Shown one piece after another: positions 24,918-34,185 of a stretch of 53,090 nt of DNA. The stretch comes from Chloroflexota bacterium (GTDB lineage Bacteria; Chloroflexota; Dehalococcoidia; JACPPY01). The stretch's first letter is position 1, and every line of letters begins with the position of its first letter. The stretch is from assembly GCA_016190755.1 (NCBI GenBank), contig JACPPY010000037.1, positions 1 through 53,090 on the forward strand. Reading direction: 5' to 3'. Under the pieces are notes generated by a model. That model worked only from the letters and a program-made list of their open reading frames with translations. It had not been told where the DNA came from and made no database searches. Made by a program: the position numbers and the translations under genes.

Positions 24918-27026
24918 ATGTCGAGATATTCAATAGGGATAGACGTTGGGGGAACTTTTACTGACTATCTGCTCGTAGATGAAAAAGGCACCGCGGAGAT
25001 TTACAAGGTGCTAAGCACACCCGGAGATATGTCAAGAGGGACGATGGCCGGGCTAAAGGAAATGGCGGACAGAAAGGGTATCCCTTTTTCTGATTTTCTG
25101 TCCCATGTGGCCTTGATTGTCCACGGAACTACCATCACCACCAACATGGTTTTGACCGGGACATACGCAAAGACAGGCTTTGTCACGGTCAAGGGCTTCA
25201 CCGACTATTTGAATGAAAGAAGAGGCATGAAGCGGACTCTCTACACTTGCAAGGAGAGCCCACCGCGACCCATAGTACCACGGTATCTGATTCAGACCGT
25301 CGAGGGAAGGATCGATTGTGAAGGCAAGGAATTCATCCCCCTCAACGAAGACGACATCTACGCTGCCTGTGAGGCGTTCAAGAAAGAGAAGGTCGAAGCC
25401 ATCGCAGTGAGCCTGTTCTTTTCCTTCCTTAATCCAAGCCACGAGCTGAAGGTCAAAGAGATACTTGAGAAGGAGATGCCCGGGACCTACGTATGTGTGT
25501 CACACCAGGTCCTGCCCCAGGTCAGGATCTACGAGCGGGCATCTACTACTGTCTTTAATGCCTGCGTGGCCCCCGGACTGAGGGCATATGTCGGAGTATT
25601 GACCGAAAAGCTTCAAAAGAACGGGTTTGCGGGCACCTTGCTGCTGATGCAGTCCAATGGTGGTGTAGTGTCCCCCGATGTAGTCGTCGACTTTGCTGTT
25701 AATACCCTACTTTCGGGGCCGGCTGGTGGTCCCAAGGCGGGCTTATTCTACGCTGAAACTCAGAATATATCTAATATCATTACTATCGATATGGGGGGGA
25801 CGAGCTTTGACTCCTGCCTGATCAGAAATCGGGAACCGGAGATAACCGTCGAGAACGAGGTTGGCGAATATAGAATCGCGGTGCCGTCACTCGCCATACA
25901 TACTATCGGAGCTGGCGGCGGAAGCATTGCCGAGGTAGAGGCCGGAATTCTCAAGGTTGGGCCGAGAAGCGCTGGATCGGCCCCTGGTCCGGCCTGCTAC
26001 GGCTTAGGTGGCGAAGAGCCAACAGTGAGTGACGCTAACTGCGTCCTTGGCTACCTCAATCCGGACTACTTCCTTGGTGGTAAGATGAAGCTCTATCCTG
26101 ACAGAGCTCAGAAGGCAATGCAAAAAATAGCTAAGCCGTTGAGCTTAGATATATTTGAAGCTGCCTTTGGCAGCTATACTGTTGTGAACACGAACATGGT
26201 GCAAGGAGTGAGGGCGGCCTCGATAACTAAGGGCTTCGATCCCAGAGGGTGCATGCTGGTTGTCGCTGGCGGTGCAGGTCCACTGCATGCCTGTGATATC
26301 GCCAAGGAGCTTGAAATGGAACTGCTGTTGGTGCCTAAGGCTTCTTCTGTCTTCTGTGCCACCGGTATGCTTATGTCAGACTTACGGCATGATTATGTTC
26401 GTGTCTGCTACTCCCTGTTGAAGGAAGGACACGTTGACATAAATTTCCTGAACTCGCTGCTGCAGGACATGAAGGAAGAAGGCTTTGCCACTCTCAAAAA
26501 GGAAGGGATACCGCAGGATAGGATGACCTGCACCTTTTCAGCAGACTTGAGATATGAAGGGCAGTTTAACGAGACCGAGGTGGTCTTGCCCATCACCGAC
26601 GGCAAGCTTTCTGTGGAGGACATACCCCAGGTACAGCAGGCCTTTGACGCCAAACATGATGCCCTGTTTGGCTACAGCCTGCCTGGTGTCACCCTTGAAC
26701 TGATCTGCCTGAGGGCAAAGGTAGAAGGGCATACTGGCAAGCCGAAGTTTAAGGAGATGGCATATCTCGGTCCTGATGCCTCCTCTGCGATAAAGGAGCG
26801 GAGGAAGGTTTTTTATGGAAAAGGGTTCATCACCGTACCGGTATATGACGGGGTCAAGATCGGGCACGGCAACCGGATTGTTGGCCCATCGGTTATAGAG
26901 GAGCCCACGACCACTATACTTATCACGCCCGATTTTCAATTGACCTGCGATAAACTTGGCAGCTATCTGGTTTATCCTAAAGGCGCCAGCCTGGAACAGG
27001 TAAGCAACAGGCTAAGGCAAGATTAA
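24918..27026 (+). CDS. hyuA: Hydantoinase/oxoprolinase family, subunit A (HyuA)
   Basis: 702 aa. The N-terminal Hydant_A_N domain begins IGIDVGGTFTDYLLV, an actin-like phosphate-binding loop. The central hydantoinase_A domain has a second phosphate segment (IDMGGTSFDSCL, about 288) and the GAGGGSIA motif near 330. Members couple ATP hydrolysis to opening of cyclic amides (5-oxoproline, N-methylhydantoin) or, in acetone and acetophenone carboxylases, to carboxylation. HyuB follows at 63 bases. No zinc-binding gamma subunit of acetone carboxylase is present, so a hydantoinase/oxoprolinase-type reaction is more likely. ATG at 24918 with TTGGAGGG upstream. Confidence 0.9.
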   Translation: MSRYSIGIDVGGTFTDYLLVDEKGTAEIYKVLSTPGDMSRGTMAGLKEMADRKGIPFSDFLSHVALIVHGTTITTNMVLTGTYAKTGFVTVKGFTDYLNERRGMKRTLYTCKESPPRPIVPRYLIQTVEGRIDCEGKEFIPLNEDDIYAACEAFKKEKVEAIAVSLFFSFLNPSHELKVKEILEKEMPGTYVCVSHQVLPQVRIYERASTTVFNACVAPGLRAYVGVLTEKLQKNGFAGTLLLMQSNGGVVSPDVVVDFAVNTLLSGPAGGPKAGLFYAETQNISNIITIDMGGTSFDSCLIRNREPEITVENEVGEYRIAVPSLAIHTIGAGGGSIAEVEAGILKVGPRSAGSAPGPACYGLGGEEPTVSDANCVLGYLNPDYFLGGKMKLYPDRAQKAMQKIAKPLSLDIFEAAFGSYTVVNTNMVQGVRAASITKGFDPRGCMLVVAGGAGPLHACDIAKELEMELLLVPKASSVFCATGMLMSDLRHDYVRVCYSLLKEGHVDINFLNSLLQDMKEEGFATLKKEGIPQDRMTCTFSADLRYEGQFNETEVVLPITDGKLSVEDIPQVQQAFDAKHDALFGYSLPGVTLELICLRAKVEGHTGKPKFKEMAYLGPDASSAIKERRKVFYGKGFITVPVYDGVKIGHGNRIVGPSVIEEPTTTILITPDFQLTCDKLGSYLVYPKGASLEQVSNRLRQD

Positions 27027-27089
27027 GTCAATAGCGGCGAGTTTTGTCGGCCGATAAGACCGTCCGAGAATATATTAGGTAGGTGCGAC

Positions 27090-28853
27090 ATGGTAATCAA
27101 AGCCACTAGGGTGGACCCGATAACTGTGGCAGTGCTGGATAGCCGGTTTGATGGAATCAATGATGAAATGGCCAGGGTGCTGATGAGGACATCGCGCTCT
27201 ACCGTCTTCGCCGAGGCGCGAGACTTTGCCGTATCAATTCTTGATAAAGACGCGAGATTGATAGCCCAGCGAGAATATCAGCCGGTACTCGCCGGTGCCA
27301 ATGGTATCGCCGTGGAGCACATCGCCGCTGCTCATAAAGGAAACATCCACGAAGGCGACATCTTTATTCATAACGATTCCTATAGCGGCAACACGCATCT
27401 TGGAGACCTGAATATAGCCAAACCTATTTTCTATAAAAGTGAGCTAATGTTTTGGGCCATAGTAAAGGGCCACATGACAGATACTGGGAACAAAGGAGTC
27501 GCCGGCAGTGACCCAACCAGCAAGACCATATGGCAAGATGGTGTGGTAATCCCACCAATCAAGCTTTATGAAAGAGGCCAGCTCAACACAGGGGTCCGGG
27601 ACCTGTACCTGAGGAACCTCAAGATGCCGGATATCGTTTGGGGAGACATAATGTGTGACGTGGGGGCGGTTACTGTCGCTGAGAGAAGCTTGCTAGCACT
27701 ATTGGAAAGGTATAGCCCAGATACCGTCTATGGTGCCATTGATTCGATACTCGCATCCTCAGAGGCGGAAATGAGGAAAATCATCAGGCAGATCCCGGAA
27801 GGGGTTTACTACGGCGAAAAATCAATCGATCATGAGCCGATATTTAGGGACAAGCCTATTAAGGTAAAGGTCAAGATAACCGTCAAGGGAGACGAGTTGA
27901 CTATCGACTTCACCGGCAGCGACCCGCCAACCCCTGGCTACGTAAACAGTACATGGGCAGTTACATTTTCGGCTTGTCATCTGATCATGAACTATTTCCT
28001 GCCCGGTGCCATCAGGCGGAACCATGGCTCTCTGGTGCCGATCAAAATCATCAATCCGGCTGGCACCTGGCTTAACCCGACGTTCCCCGCCCCTGTTGCA
28101 AAGGCTACCACCATACCACCTCAAGCTATAGGTGAGGCCATAATATTGGCCTTGAGCAAGGCCATTCCCAGATGGATAACCGCCGGCGCGGGGGTCATGT
28201 GTAACTACCTCAGCAGCGGATTTAATCCCCGGACCAAGAGATCATATGTTGATGTCGATTTCTTTATGGCGGGATATCCGTCCGGAGGGACTGAAGGTTA
28301 TGACGGTTGGGACTTAGGCGGCCCTATTTTCCAACTCGGCGCGTTAAGGATCCCTGACGTAGAGATTACCGAGTTGGCAAAACCCGCCCATATCCTTCAA
28401 TATGAGCAAGAGCCGGACTCGGCCGGGGCTGGGAAATTCCGCAGCGGCTTTGGTCACAGGTATAAGGTCCAATCTTTGGTTGATACCTATCCGGGCGCTG
28501 CTCTCGTGGGGATAGGCATGCGAGACTATGTTTGCGCTTCCGGGCTATTCGGCGGCAAGAATTCAAAACCGAATACCGTGGTTATTCACCGAGAGAAGGG
28601 CGGAACGGAGAATATCGACGTTGGGGCTTTTTGTGACCTCCATCCTGGAGATGTCATGGAGTGCCACCTGATGGGGGGTGGTGGGTTTGGCGATCCCTTT
28701 GAAAGGAACGTTGAGCGTGTGCACGAGGACGTCAAGAACCGGCTCGTATCGGTGGAGAGAGCCAGGGAAGACTACGGAGTGGTCATCGACCCAGTCGTCT
28801 GTGTGGTAGACCTCAAAGCAACTGAGGAGCTACGGAAGACACACAAGAGATAG
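27090..28853 (+). CDS. hyuB: Hydantoinase/oxoprolinase family, subunit B (HyuB)
   Basis: 587 aa hydantoinase_B protein, near the normal length (500-600 aa) and much shorter than the 700+ aa alpha subunit of acetone carboxylase. Visible family segments are ARDFAVSILD near residue 46, the HNDSYSGNTHLGD metal-site motif near 91, and FTGSDPPTPGYVNS near 272. The C-terminal GGGGFGDPFERN (about 530) is strongly conserved in HyuB. It forms the catalytic partner of HyuA. The start has TAGGTAGG upstream. It is the last gene of the plus-strand series; the next sequence is a decayed gene on the other strand. Confidence 0.9.
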   Translation: MVIKATRVDPITVAVLDSRFDGINDEMARVLMRTSRSTVFAEARDFAVSILDKDARLIAQREYQPVLAGANGIAVEHIAAAHKGNIHEGDIFIHNDSYSGNTHLGDLNIAKPIFYKSELMFWAIVKGHMTDTGNKGVAGSDPTSKTIWQDGVVIPPIKLYERGQLNTGVRDLYLRNLKMPDIVWGDIMCDVGAVTVAERSLLALLERYSPDTVYGAIDSILASSEAEMRKIIRQIPEGVYYGEKSIDHEPIFRDKPIKVKVKITVKGDELTIDFTGSDPPTPGYVNSTWAVTFSACHLIMNYFLPGAIRRNHGSLVPIKIINPAGTWLNPTFPAPVAKATTIPPQAIGEAIILALSKAIPRWITAGAGVMCNYLSSGFNPRTKRSYVDVDFFMAGYPSGGTEGYDGWDLGGPIFQLGALRIPDVEITELAKPAHILQYEQEPDSAGAGKFRSGFGHRYKVQSLVDTYPGAALVGIGMRDYVCASGLFGGKNSKPNTVVIHREKGGTENIDVGAFCDLHPGDVMECHLMGGGGFGDPFERNVERVHEDVKNRLVSVERAREDYGVVIDPVVCVVDLKATEELRKTHKR

Positions 28854-28893
28854 GCGCTATGACAAGCTCTATTTCGCAGACGCTGACCGGCAA

Positions 28894-29082
28894 TTAACCC
28901 ATGAGGCTTGGGAGCCACAGCGCGATGGATGGGAAAACCATGACCAGTGCCATCGCTAATAAACCCAGGCCAATAAAGGGCAACCCTGCTTGAATACAAT
29001 CCGCCATGGTGGTATCTGAGGGAGCAACGCCTTTCATCACAAACAGGTTCATGCCGAGTGGGGGCGTTAGCATTGCTACTTC
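28894..29082 (-). pseudogene. C-terminal remnant of a TRAP permease (dctM)
   Basis: On the minus strand about 62 codons, ending in TAA at 28894-28896, encode the end of a DctM protein: MLTPPLGMNLFVMKGVAP and ALWLPSLMG align closely with LTPPYGVGLFVMKSVAP and ALWLPGVM of the dctM at 18.5-19.8 kb. An in-frame TGA at 29092-29094 and the lack of any further match upstream show that the front of the gene is gone. It is not a copy of the nearby dctM, since many residues differ. It follows the second UbiD gene on the same strand, so this module probably once had its own TRAP transporter. Confidence 0.82.
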
Positions 29083-29196
29083 AACGTCTTTTCATTCGAA
29101 TCCTCCTGGAGTTAGCATAAGTTGGCTGCGCCCCATCGAAAGTCTGTCTGCTCTGGATCATCTTCACCCCTCTTAGTCATGTTGTTCAGTCGATAG

Positions 29197-30627
29197 TTAG
29201 TAACCGTATTTAGCCCACATAGCTGAGGCCTTCTGCTGGACCTCGGCGGGGTATGCTTCGGCAAAAGCCATTCTTTTTGGTATATCCGACGGAGGCCAAT
29301 CCAGGGGCCAGGTGCAATCAAAGTATGCCTTTGCCCCCATTCCATGTTGTCGTTCATGGGCGTTAATATATGGTGTCAGAAAGGACACCGCGGCATTCTC
29401 AATTATATTCACTCCCCGTTGGGGATGGCATTTGCTGACGAGGGCATGAAGCCATTGGGCGGTATTGAACGGGTCGACATCATCATTCACAACAACGATC
29501 CACGGTGTAGAGCGCCCCATTCGGCTTCCCCAAACTATATGGGCGACGTCTTCGGCGATATTGGCGTAGGTGGTCTTGACCGCCGCCACTCCCAGAAAGC
29601 TGGCGGTTTCAAGTGGCAGGGAAAAGCCGGTCACTGGCAGTCCCCGGGCTCTTAATGCTTCTAGCTGTTCGGCGCCCTTGGTTAGACAGACCGACACCGT
29701 ATTATCATCTGTAGGAACACCCATGCAAGACATGATAAAGATAGGGTTGTTCCTGTGCGTAATCGCTTTCACATGGATCACCGGCTGAGGTTGCTTGATT
29801 CCAGCCCTGTAGCCTGTCCACTCCCCAAACGGACCCTCATCCTTCCTTTCGTGGGGCCTGATCTCGCCTTCGATAACTATCTCCGCCGTGGCCGGAACGG
29901 CTAGATTCACTGTCTCGCACTTGACCATTTCAACCGGCTCGCCCCGTAGCGCTCCGGCCAGGTCGACCTCTGAAACCCCGTAAGCCAATGGACTCGCGGC
30001 GCATATGGTAGATACCGGCTCAGTGCCGATGACAACAGCCACCTCCATGACCTTGTCCCTGGGCTCGTATTTGGTGGCGTGGACCCCTCCTAGATGCGTA
30101 TTGGGTAGGGCGAAGATGCCGAAAGAAGTTTTGTCATGGAGCATCAGGCGATACATGCCCCAATTCACCCAATCGTTGTCCAAATCCCTGGACGCGGTTA
30201 TGTGCCATGTGCCCATATAGCGTCCGCCATCACCCGCATGAATCATGGGCATGGGAAACTCCAACAAGTCCGCCTCATCTCCGATATGAATGTTCTCCTT
30301 GCATGGTGCGTCTTTTACAAATACCGGTTTGATCAATTTTTGCTTGCGGCGGATATATTCTTCCTGTAGCTCTCGGGGTGGGGTATCCGGGTTCATATCC
30401 ATAGCGATTGCTATGCGGCGGTATTTGGCGACACTGTTGCCGATCAATCGGTATCCCTTGGGACAGCCCTTCACTTTCTGAAAGAAAGGAGCTGGCAGAC
30501 CCCGCTCAGCGGACCTGCGAAGCATTGCCCCGGCTTCCAAATTCGGATCGACCTCCTCTTCGATGCGTTGTACTTCGCCCTCTTTTTCAAGCTTGGCAAT
30601 AAATTCGCGCAGGTCTTTGAATGGCAT
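29197..30627 (-). CDS. UbiD-family (prenylated-FMN) decarboxylase, second copy
   Basis: 476 aa, the usual length for bacterial UbiD-like (de)carboxylases. DEGPFGEWTGY at residues 263-273 supplies Glu264 and Glu269, and Arg160 in GMYRLM fits the catalytic arginine, so the active site looks intact. It differs widely from the 531 aa copy at 13.2-14.8 kb and so probably acts on another substrate. The start has GGAAAGG upstream. It lies downstream of pxpABC on the same strand with a 130-base gap, and upstream of a decayed dctM. A UbiX-type prenyl-FMN supplier must be elsewhere in the genome. Confidence 0.87.
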   Translation of the reverse strand: MPFKDLREFIAKLEKEGEVQRIEEEVDPNLEAGAMLRRSAERGLPAPFFQKVKGCPKGYRLIGNSVAKYRRIAIAMDMNPDTPPRELQEEYIRRKQKLIKPVFVKDAPCKENIHIGDEADLLEFPMPMIHAGDGGRYMGTWHITASRDLDNDWVNWGMYRLMLHDKTSFGIFALPNTHLGGVHATKYEPRDKVMEVAVVIGTEPVSTICAASPLAYGVSEVDLAGALRGEPVEMVKCETVNLAVPATAEIVIEGEIRPHERKDEGPFGEWTGYRAGIKQPQPVIHVKAITHRNNPIFIMSCMGVPTDDNTVSVCLTKGAEQLEALRARGLPVTGFSLPLETASFLGVAAVKTTYANIAEDVAHIVWGSRMGRSTPWIVVVNDDVDPFNTAQWLHALVSKCHPQRGVNIIENAAVSFLTPYINAHERQHGMGAKAYFDCTWPLDWPPSDIPKRMAFAEAYPAEVQQKASAMWAKYGY

Positions 30628-30757
30628 TTGAATTTCCTTTCCTACTCCTCTTCCAAATGCACGTTCCCCATCTCAGTGTGCTATCAGGATGATCTACTAG
30701 GGTTCTGAAGCTCTGGCGGTAAATTTCGTAGATAGTAAACTGATCAATAGAGGTTTG

Positions 30758-31729
30758 TCAAACGTTGTCAAATCTCACGGTATCAGGGCCTAGAAGTTTG
30801 GCCAGTTGCTGAATTCTTTGTTCGTAAGCCTGCAAAGCAAGAAATGCTTCATCTTGCGTTACCTTCCGGAAGGCGACCTCATCGCCGGGCTTCGCCTGTG
30901 CAAGCAAAGGTATGTCCGGGCTGATGACGGTTGCGATCTTGGTGTAGCCGCCAGTTGTCTGCCGGTCGGCGAGTAGGATGATAGGCAGCCCGTCGCCCGG
31001 AACCTGAACAGCGCCAAGAGGGATGCCATCGGTAATAATGTCCGCCCCGGCACGATGCTGGATTCTGGGGCCGTTCAACCGGTAACCCATGCGATCAGCC
31101 TGAGTAGAAACGGTATAGGCTGAGTTCAGAAAAGTGCGTATTCCATTATCGGTAAAATAGTCGTCCTGTGGGCCCAATGTCACTCTTAGTTCGATCTTGT
31201 TGCTAGCGTAGTTTGGAATGTATCCCGATGGAATACGGGCGACTGGGATTGAGCCTTCGAATCGAATCGTGCGAATGACATCGCCAGCGCGGAGAGCCCT
31301 TCCCTGGAAACCGCCGATATGTCCTCTCACATAGGTGGCGGCGCTGCCCATAACAACGGGAACACTGATGCCACCACCTACGGCCAGATAGGCGCGACAA
31401 CCACTCTTCAGGCGACTGAAGGCCAAAATACCACCACGCTTCACGGTAGTACAATTCCACATGTCTACAGGTTTGCCATCCAGTGTTGGCGACAGGTCAG
31501 CGCCGGTAATTGCTATGGTTGCATCTGCAAGAAAACGCAAACGGCAGCCGAAAAGCGTCACTTCCAACGAAGGTAAGCCTTCGCTATTGCCGACCAACAG
31601 GTTGCCGAGGCGGAGGGCGTAACTGTCTATGGCCCCGGAGACGGGCACGCCGTATTGTTGGTATCCGTTGCGTCCCAGGTCCTGGACGGTGGTCAGCGAC
31701 CCGGGATGAATTATTTCAAGAGTATCCAT
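30758..31729 (-). CDS. pxpC: 5-oxoprolinase subunit C (biotin-dependent-carboxyltransferase-like)
   Basis: 323 aa KipA/AHS2-family protein: PGSLTTVQDLGRNGYQQYG at residues 9-27 is the family's N-terminal signature, and QTTGGYTKIATV lies near 252. With PxpA and PxpB it forms the bacterial ATP-dependent 5-oxoprolinase, which opens pyroglutamate to glutamate. Its ATG follows the pxpB stop after one base, so the two are translationally coupled. The fused KipI-KipA form found in urea amidolyase is not used here. Confidence 0.9.
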   Translation of the reverse strand: MDTLEIIHPGSLTTVQDLGRNGYQQYGVPVSGAIDSYALRLGNLLVGNSEGLPSLEVTLFGCRLRFLADATIAITGADLSPTLDGKPVDMWNCTTVKRGGILAFSRLKSGCRAYLAVGGGISVPVVMGSAATYVRGHIGGFQGRALRAGDVIRTIRFEGSIPVARIPSGYIPNYASNKIELRVTLGPQDDYFTDNGIRTFLNSAYTVSTQADRMGYRLNGPRIQHRAGADIITDGIPLGAVQVPGDGLPIILLADRQTTGGYTKIATVISPDIPLLAQAKPGDEVAFRKVTQDEAFLALQAYEQRIQQLAKLLGPDTVRFDNV

Positions 31730-31730
31730 T

Positions 31731-32459
31731 TCAAATCGAGTTCAACTTTACAGCGTACGTTCCCTGTTCTATCTTTGCTTGAATACTGGCAAATTCATCA
31801 GGACTGATGCTTACAAACTTCAGGTAATCGCCTGCCTGAAAGACGGAAGGCGGCTCGCGGGAAGGGTCGAAAATCCGGAATGGTGTACGCCCGATAAGCC
31901 GCCATCCACCAGGGCTTTCTACGGGGTAAATGCCTGTTTGAGTACCGGCTATACCAACCGATCCGGCGGGGATCTTGCTGCGTGGCGTTTCGAGCCTCGG
32001 CGCAGCAATACTTGGGGACATCCCTCCGAGGTAGGGAAAGCCTGGCATAAAACCGATCATGTAGATCGGGTAATGCGTACCGGTGTGGATCTTTATTACC
32101 TCATCCACACTCAAGCCGTTATGTTTTGCGATGAATTCGATATCAGGCCCGAAATCACCGCCATAGGCAGTCGGGATTTCGATCAGCCTCGGCCTGGAAA
32201 TAGTGCTTTCCTGGGGCTGGTCAACCAAACGGCGGAGAGTTTGACGTAGCTTGTCAGGGTGGATTTGCAGAGGGTCAAAGTAAACGAGCAGGGAGCAATA
32301 GGCAGGCACGGTCTCAATGATGCCCGGTACCCTCTGTCTTTGGATCGCAAGCTTAAGGTTATGGACGCGCTGGTTCAACTCAAGGCTGACAGTGTTACCG
32401 AATTCCACGAAAATAGCGCTGTCGCCACCGGCCAGGAAGTGTGGGGAGCCATTATTCAT
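31731..32459 (-). CDS. pxpB: 5-oxoprolinase subunit B (KipI/AHS1 family)
   Basis: 242 aa, full-length allophanate-hydrolase-subunit-1-like protein. The motifs GDSAIFVEFG (12-21), MIGFMPGFPYLGGM (about 150) and PAGSVGIAGTQTGIYP (about 178) are typical of KipI/PxpB. It is the partner of PxpC. The gap to pxpA upstream is 11 bases and to pxpC downstream 1 base. In Bacillus KipI also inhibits a sporulation kinase; nothing here suggests that role. Confidence 0.9.
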   Translation of the reverse strand: MNNGSPHFLAGGDSAIFVEFGNTVSLELNQRVHNLKLAIQRQRVPGIIETVPAYCSLLVYFDPLQIHPDKLRQTLRRLVDQPQESTISRPRLIEIPTAYGGDFGPDIEFIAKHNGLSVDEVIKIHTGTHYPIYMIGFMPGFPYLGGMSPSIAAPRLETPRSKIPAGSVGIAGTQTGIYPVESPGGWRLIGRTPFRIFDPSREPPSVFQAGDYLKFVSISPDEFASIQAKIEQGTYAVKLNSI

Positions 32460-32470
32460 GACGCTTCTGC

Positions 32471-33235
32471 CTACAGGAAACGAGCCATCGGTACGATTTC
32501 CACCCCCGCCTCCTCCATCCTCTTCTTCAAGGCACGCGCAAGTTCAACGGCTCCGGGAGTATCGCTGTGCAGGCAAATGCTATCAGCCTGAATAGCTATC
32601 TCTGTGCCATCGATGGCGGTTGCTTTACCTTCAACTACCATTCTGAGGCTATTAGAGATGACTCTGTCGAGGTCCTCTATCACAGCGCCTGCTCTGCTGC
32701 GCGGCACAAGCGATCCATCCGGGTTCAGCGCCCGGTCGGCAAAGACCTCGCTGGCCACCCTCAATCCGAGCTGCTTACCGACCTTTAACCAGGCTGACCC
32801 CGCAAGCCCAACGAGTATCAGAGATTGGTCGACTTCCCTGACGCCCTCGGCCGCAGCGCGGGCAAGCGCCTCGTCGGTGGCGCCCATATTGTACAGCGCA
32901 CCATGGGGTTTAACATGCTGAATATGCTTGGTTCGGGTGAAGGCTTGCAAAGCGCCCAATTGGTATATTATGTAGTTTTGGGCTTCTTCCGGTGTCACCT
33001 TGATATCACGGCGACCGAACCCCATCAGATCGGGGAAGCCAGGGTGGGCTCCAATGGCAACGCCGGCTTTTTCTGCCAGCATGACCGTGTGGTGCATGCA
33101 GACGGGGTCGCCGGCATGAAATCCACAGGCTATGTTTGCCGATGAAATGTAGGGCATCAGCTGTTCATCATAGCCGTGCCTGTAAGCCCCGAAGCCTTCT
33201 CCCAGATCGCAGTTAAAATCTACCTTCCTTCTCAT
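32471..33235 (-). CDS. pxpA: 5-oxoprolinase subunit A (LamB/YcsF family)
   Basis: 254 aa. VDFNCDLGEGFGAYRHG at the N-terminus, SANIACGFHAGDP near residue 31 and VKPHGALYNMG near 108 are the standard YcsF motifs. It is the ring-opening subunit of the PxpABC 5-oxoprolinase. The order DUF1445-pxpA-pxpB-pxpC follows the Bacillus ycsF/ycsI/kip neighbourhood in content. It lies 8 bases after the DUF1445 gene. Confidence 0.92.
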   Translation of the reverse strand: MRRKVDFNCDLGEGFGAYRHGYDEQLMPYISSANIACGFHAGDPVCMHHTVMLAEKAGVAIGAHPGFPDLMGFGRRDIKVTPEEAQNYIIYQLGALQAFTRTKHIQHVKPHGALYNMGATDEALARAAAEGVREVDQSLILVGLAGSAWLKVGKQLGLRVASEVFADRALNPDGSLVPRSRAGAVIEDLDRVISNSLRMVVEGKATAIDGTEIAIQADSICLHSDTPGAVELARALKKRMEEAGVEIVPMARFL

Positions 33236-33243
33236 GCCTCGTC

Positions 33244-34026
33244 CTACGACACCGCCAAGTCTTCATCGAGCATATCAGTGACAAACATGTAGCCCGGGGA
33301 ATGGGTAATCATCAGGGATGGTTTTGACCTCAGGGCTACAGCCTGTGGCGTTACCCCGCACATCCAAAAAACGGGCACTTCGCCTGGTTTTACTTCGACG
33401 GCATCTCCATAGTCCGGTTTCGATAGGTCACGAATGCCGATTTCCTCAGGGTCGCCGATATGGACAGGCGCTCCATGAACCGCGGGGAACCTGGAGGTGA
33501 TCTGTACTGCCTTCACGACCTTGTTCCTTGGAATTGGGCGCATCGTTACTACGTTCGGCCCAAAGAAGCTACCAGCCGGAACTGTAGGTATATTCGTAAT
33601 GTACATGGGGACATTCTTCCCCTCGCCGATGTGACGGACCGCTATGCCCGCGCGGACCAGGGCCGCTTCAAAAGTGAAACTGCAGCCAAGCAGGAAACTT
33701 ACCAGATCGTCGCGCCAGTAGTTGGTTATGTTTTTCTCTTCACTGGACAGTTTGCCATTCTTGTAGATGCGGTAGAGAGGTACATCTGTCCTGATGTCTG
33801 CGCCAGGGGTCGTCAGGGCTGGCTCGTACCGGCCCGGCTCCAGCACCTCCAGAATGGGACAGGGTTTTGGGTTACGCTGGCAGAAAAGGAAAAAATCGAA
33901 GGCTAGCTCCCGGGGCAGAATAACCAGGTTGCTTTGAGCATAGCCGGGGACAAGCCCGCAGGTCGGACCGGAAAACTCGCCACGGCGGATAGCCTCTCTC
34001 AAATCGCGCGAATGCGTGTAGTTCAA
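33244..34026 (-). CDS. DUF1445 protein, YcsI / D-glutamate-cyclase-like hydro-lyase
   Basis: 260 aa, complete for the DUF1445 family. The segments TCGLVPGYAQSNLVILP near residue 22, LLGCSFTFEAALVRAG near 112 and HSPGYMFVTDM at the end are characteristic. The family includes D-glutamate cyclase, which makes 5-oxo-D-proline; this fits the directly following 5-oxoprolinase genes as a D-glutamate to oxoproline to L-glutamate route. TTG start with GAGG five bases upstream. An inverted repeat 18 bases before the start codon may regulate the operon. Confidence 0.85.
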   Translation of the reverse strand: MNYTHSRDLREAIRRGEFSGPTCGLVPGYAQSNLVILPRELAFDFFLFCQRNPKPCPILEVLEPGRYEPALTTPGADIRTDVPLYRIYKNGKLSSEEKNITNYWRDDLVSFLLGCSFTFEAALVRAGIAVRHIGEGKNVPMYITNIPTVPAGSFFGPNVVTMRPIPRNKVVKAVQITSRFPAVHGAPVHIGDPEEIGIRDLSKPDYGDAVEVKPGEVPVFWMCGVTPQAVALRSKPSLMITHSPGYMFVTDMLDEDLAVS

Positions 34027-34043
34027 AGATTCCTCAGCCTTCT

Positions 34044-34059
34044 ATGGAGTAGACTCCAT
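34044..34059. promoter_or_regulatory. Inverted repeat before the DUF1445-pxpABC operon
   Basis: ATGGAGT and ACTCCAT (7-base arms) flank AG, just upstream of the TTG start at 34026. The TGGAGT/ACTCCA half-sites resemble GntR-type operators. No convincing promoter hexamers were found around it. Confidence 0.35.
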
Positions 34060-34185
34060 TGTCTGGATAGGCAAAAGACTAAGTTAAAACAGATTCTGCC
34101 TGCCTGAGGTATTCTATCAGACCTCATGGCCTGCTTCCATCTGCCGCATCGACCCAATTAACAGCTCCAGGTCACGGGCCTATGG

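Noticed and set aside
24918-28853. Acetone or acetophenone carboxylase
   Set aside because: HyuA/HyuB are homologous to its subunits, but HyuB is of hydantoinase length and no gamma subunit gene is present.
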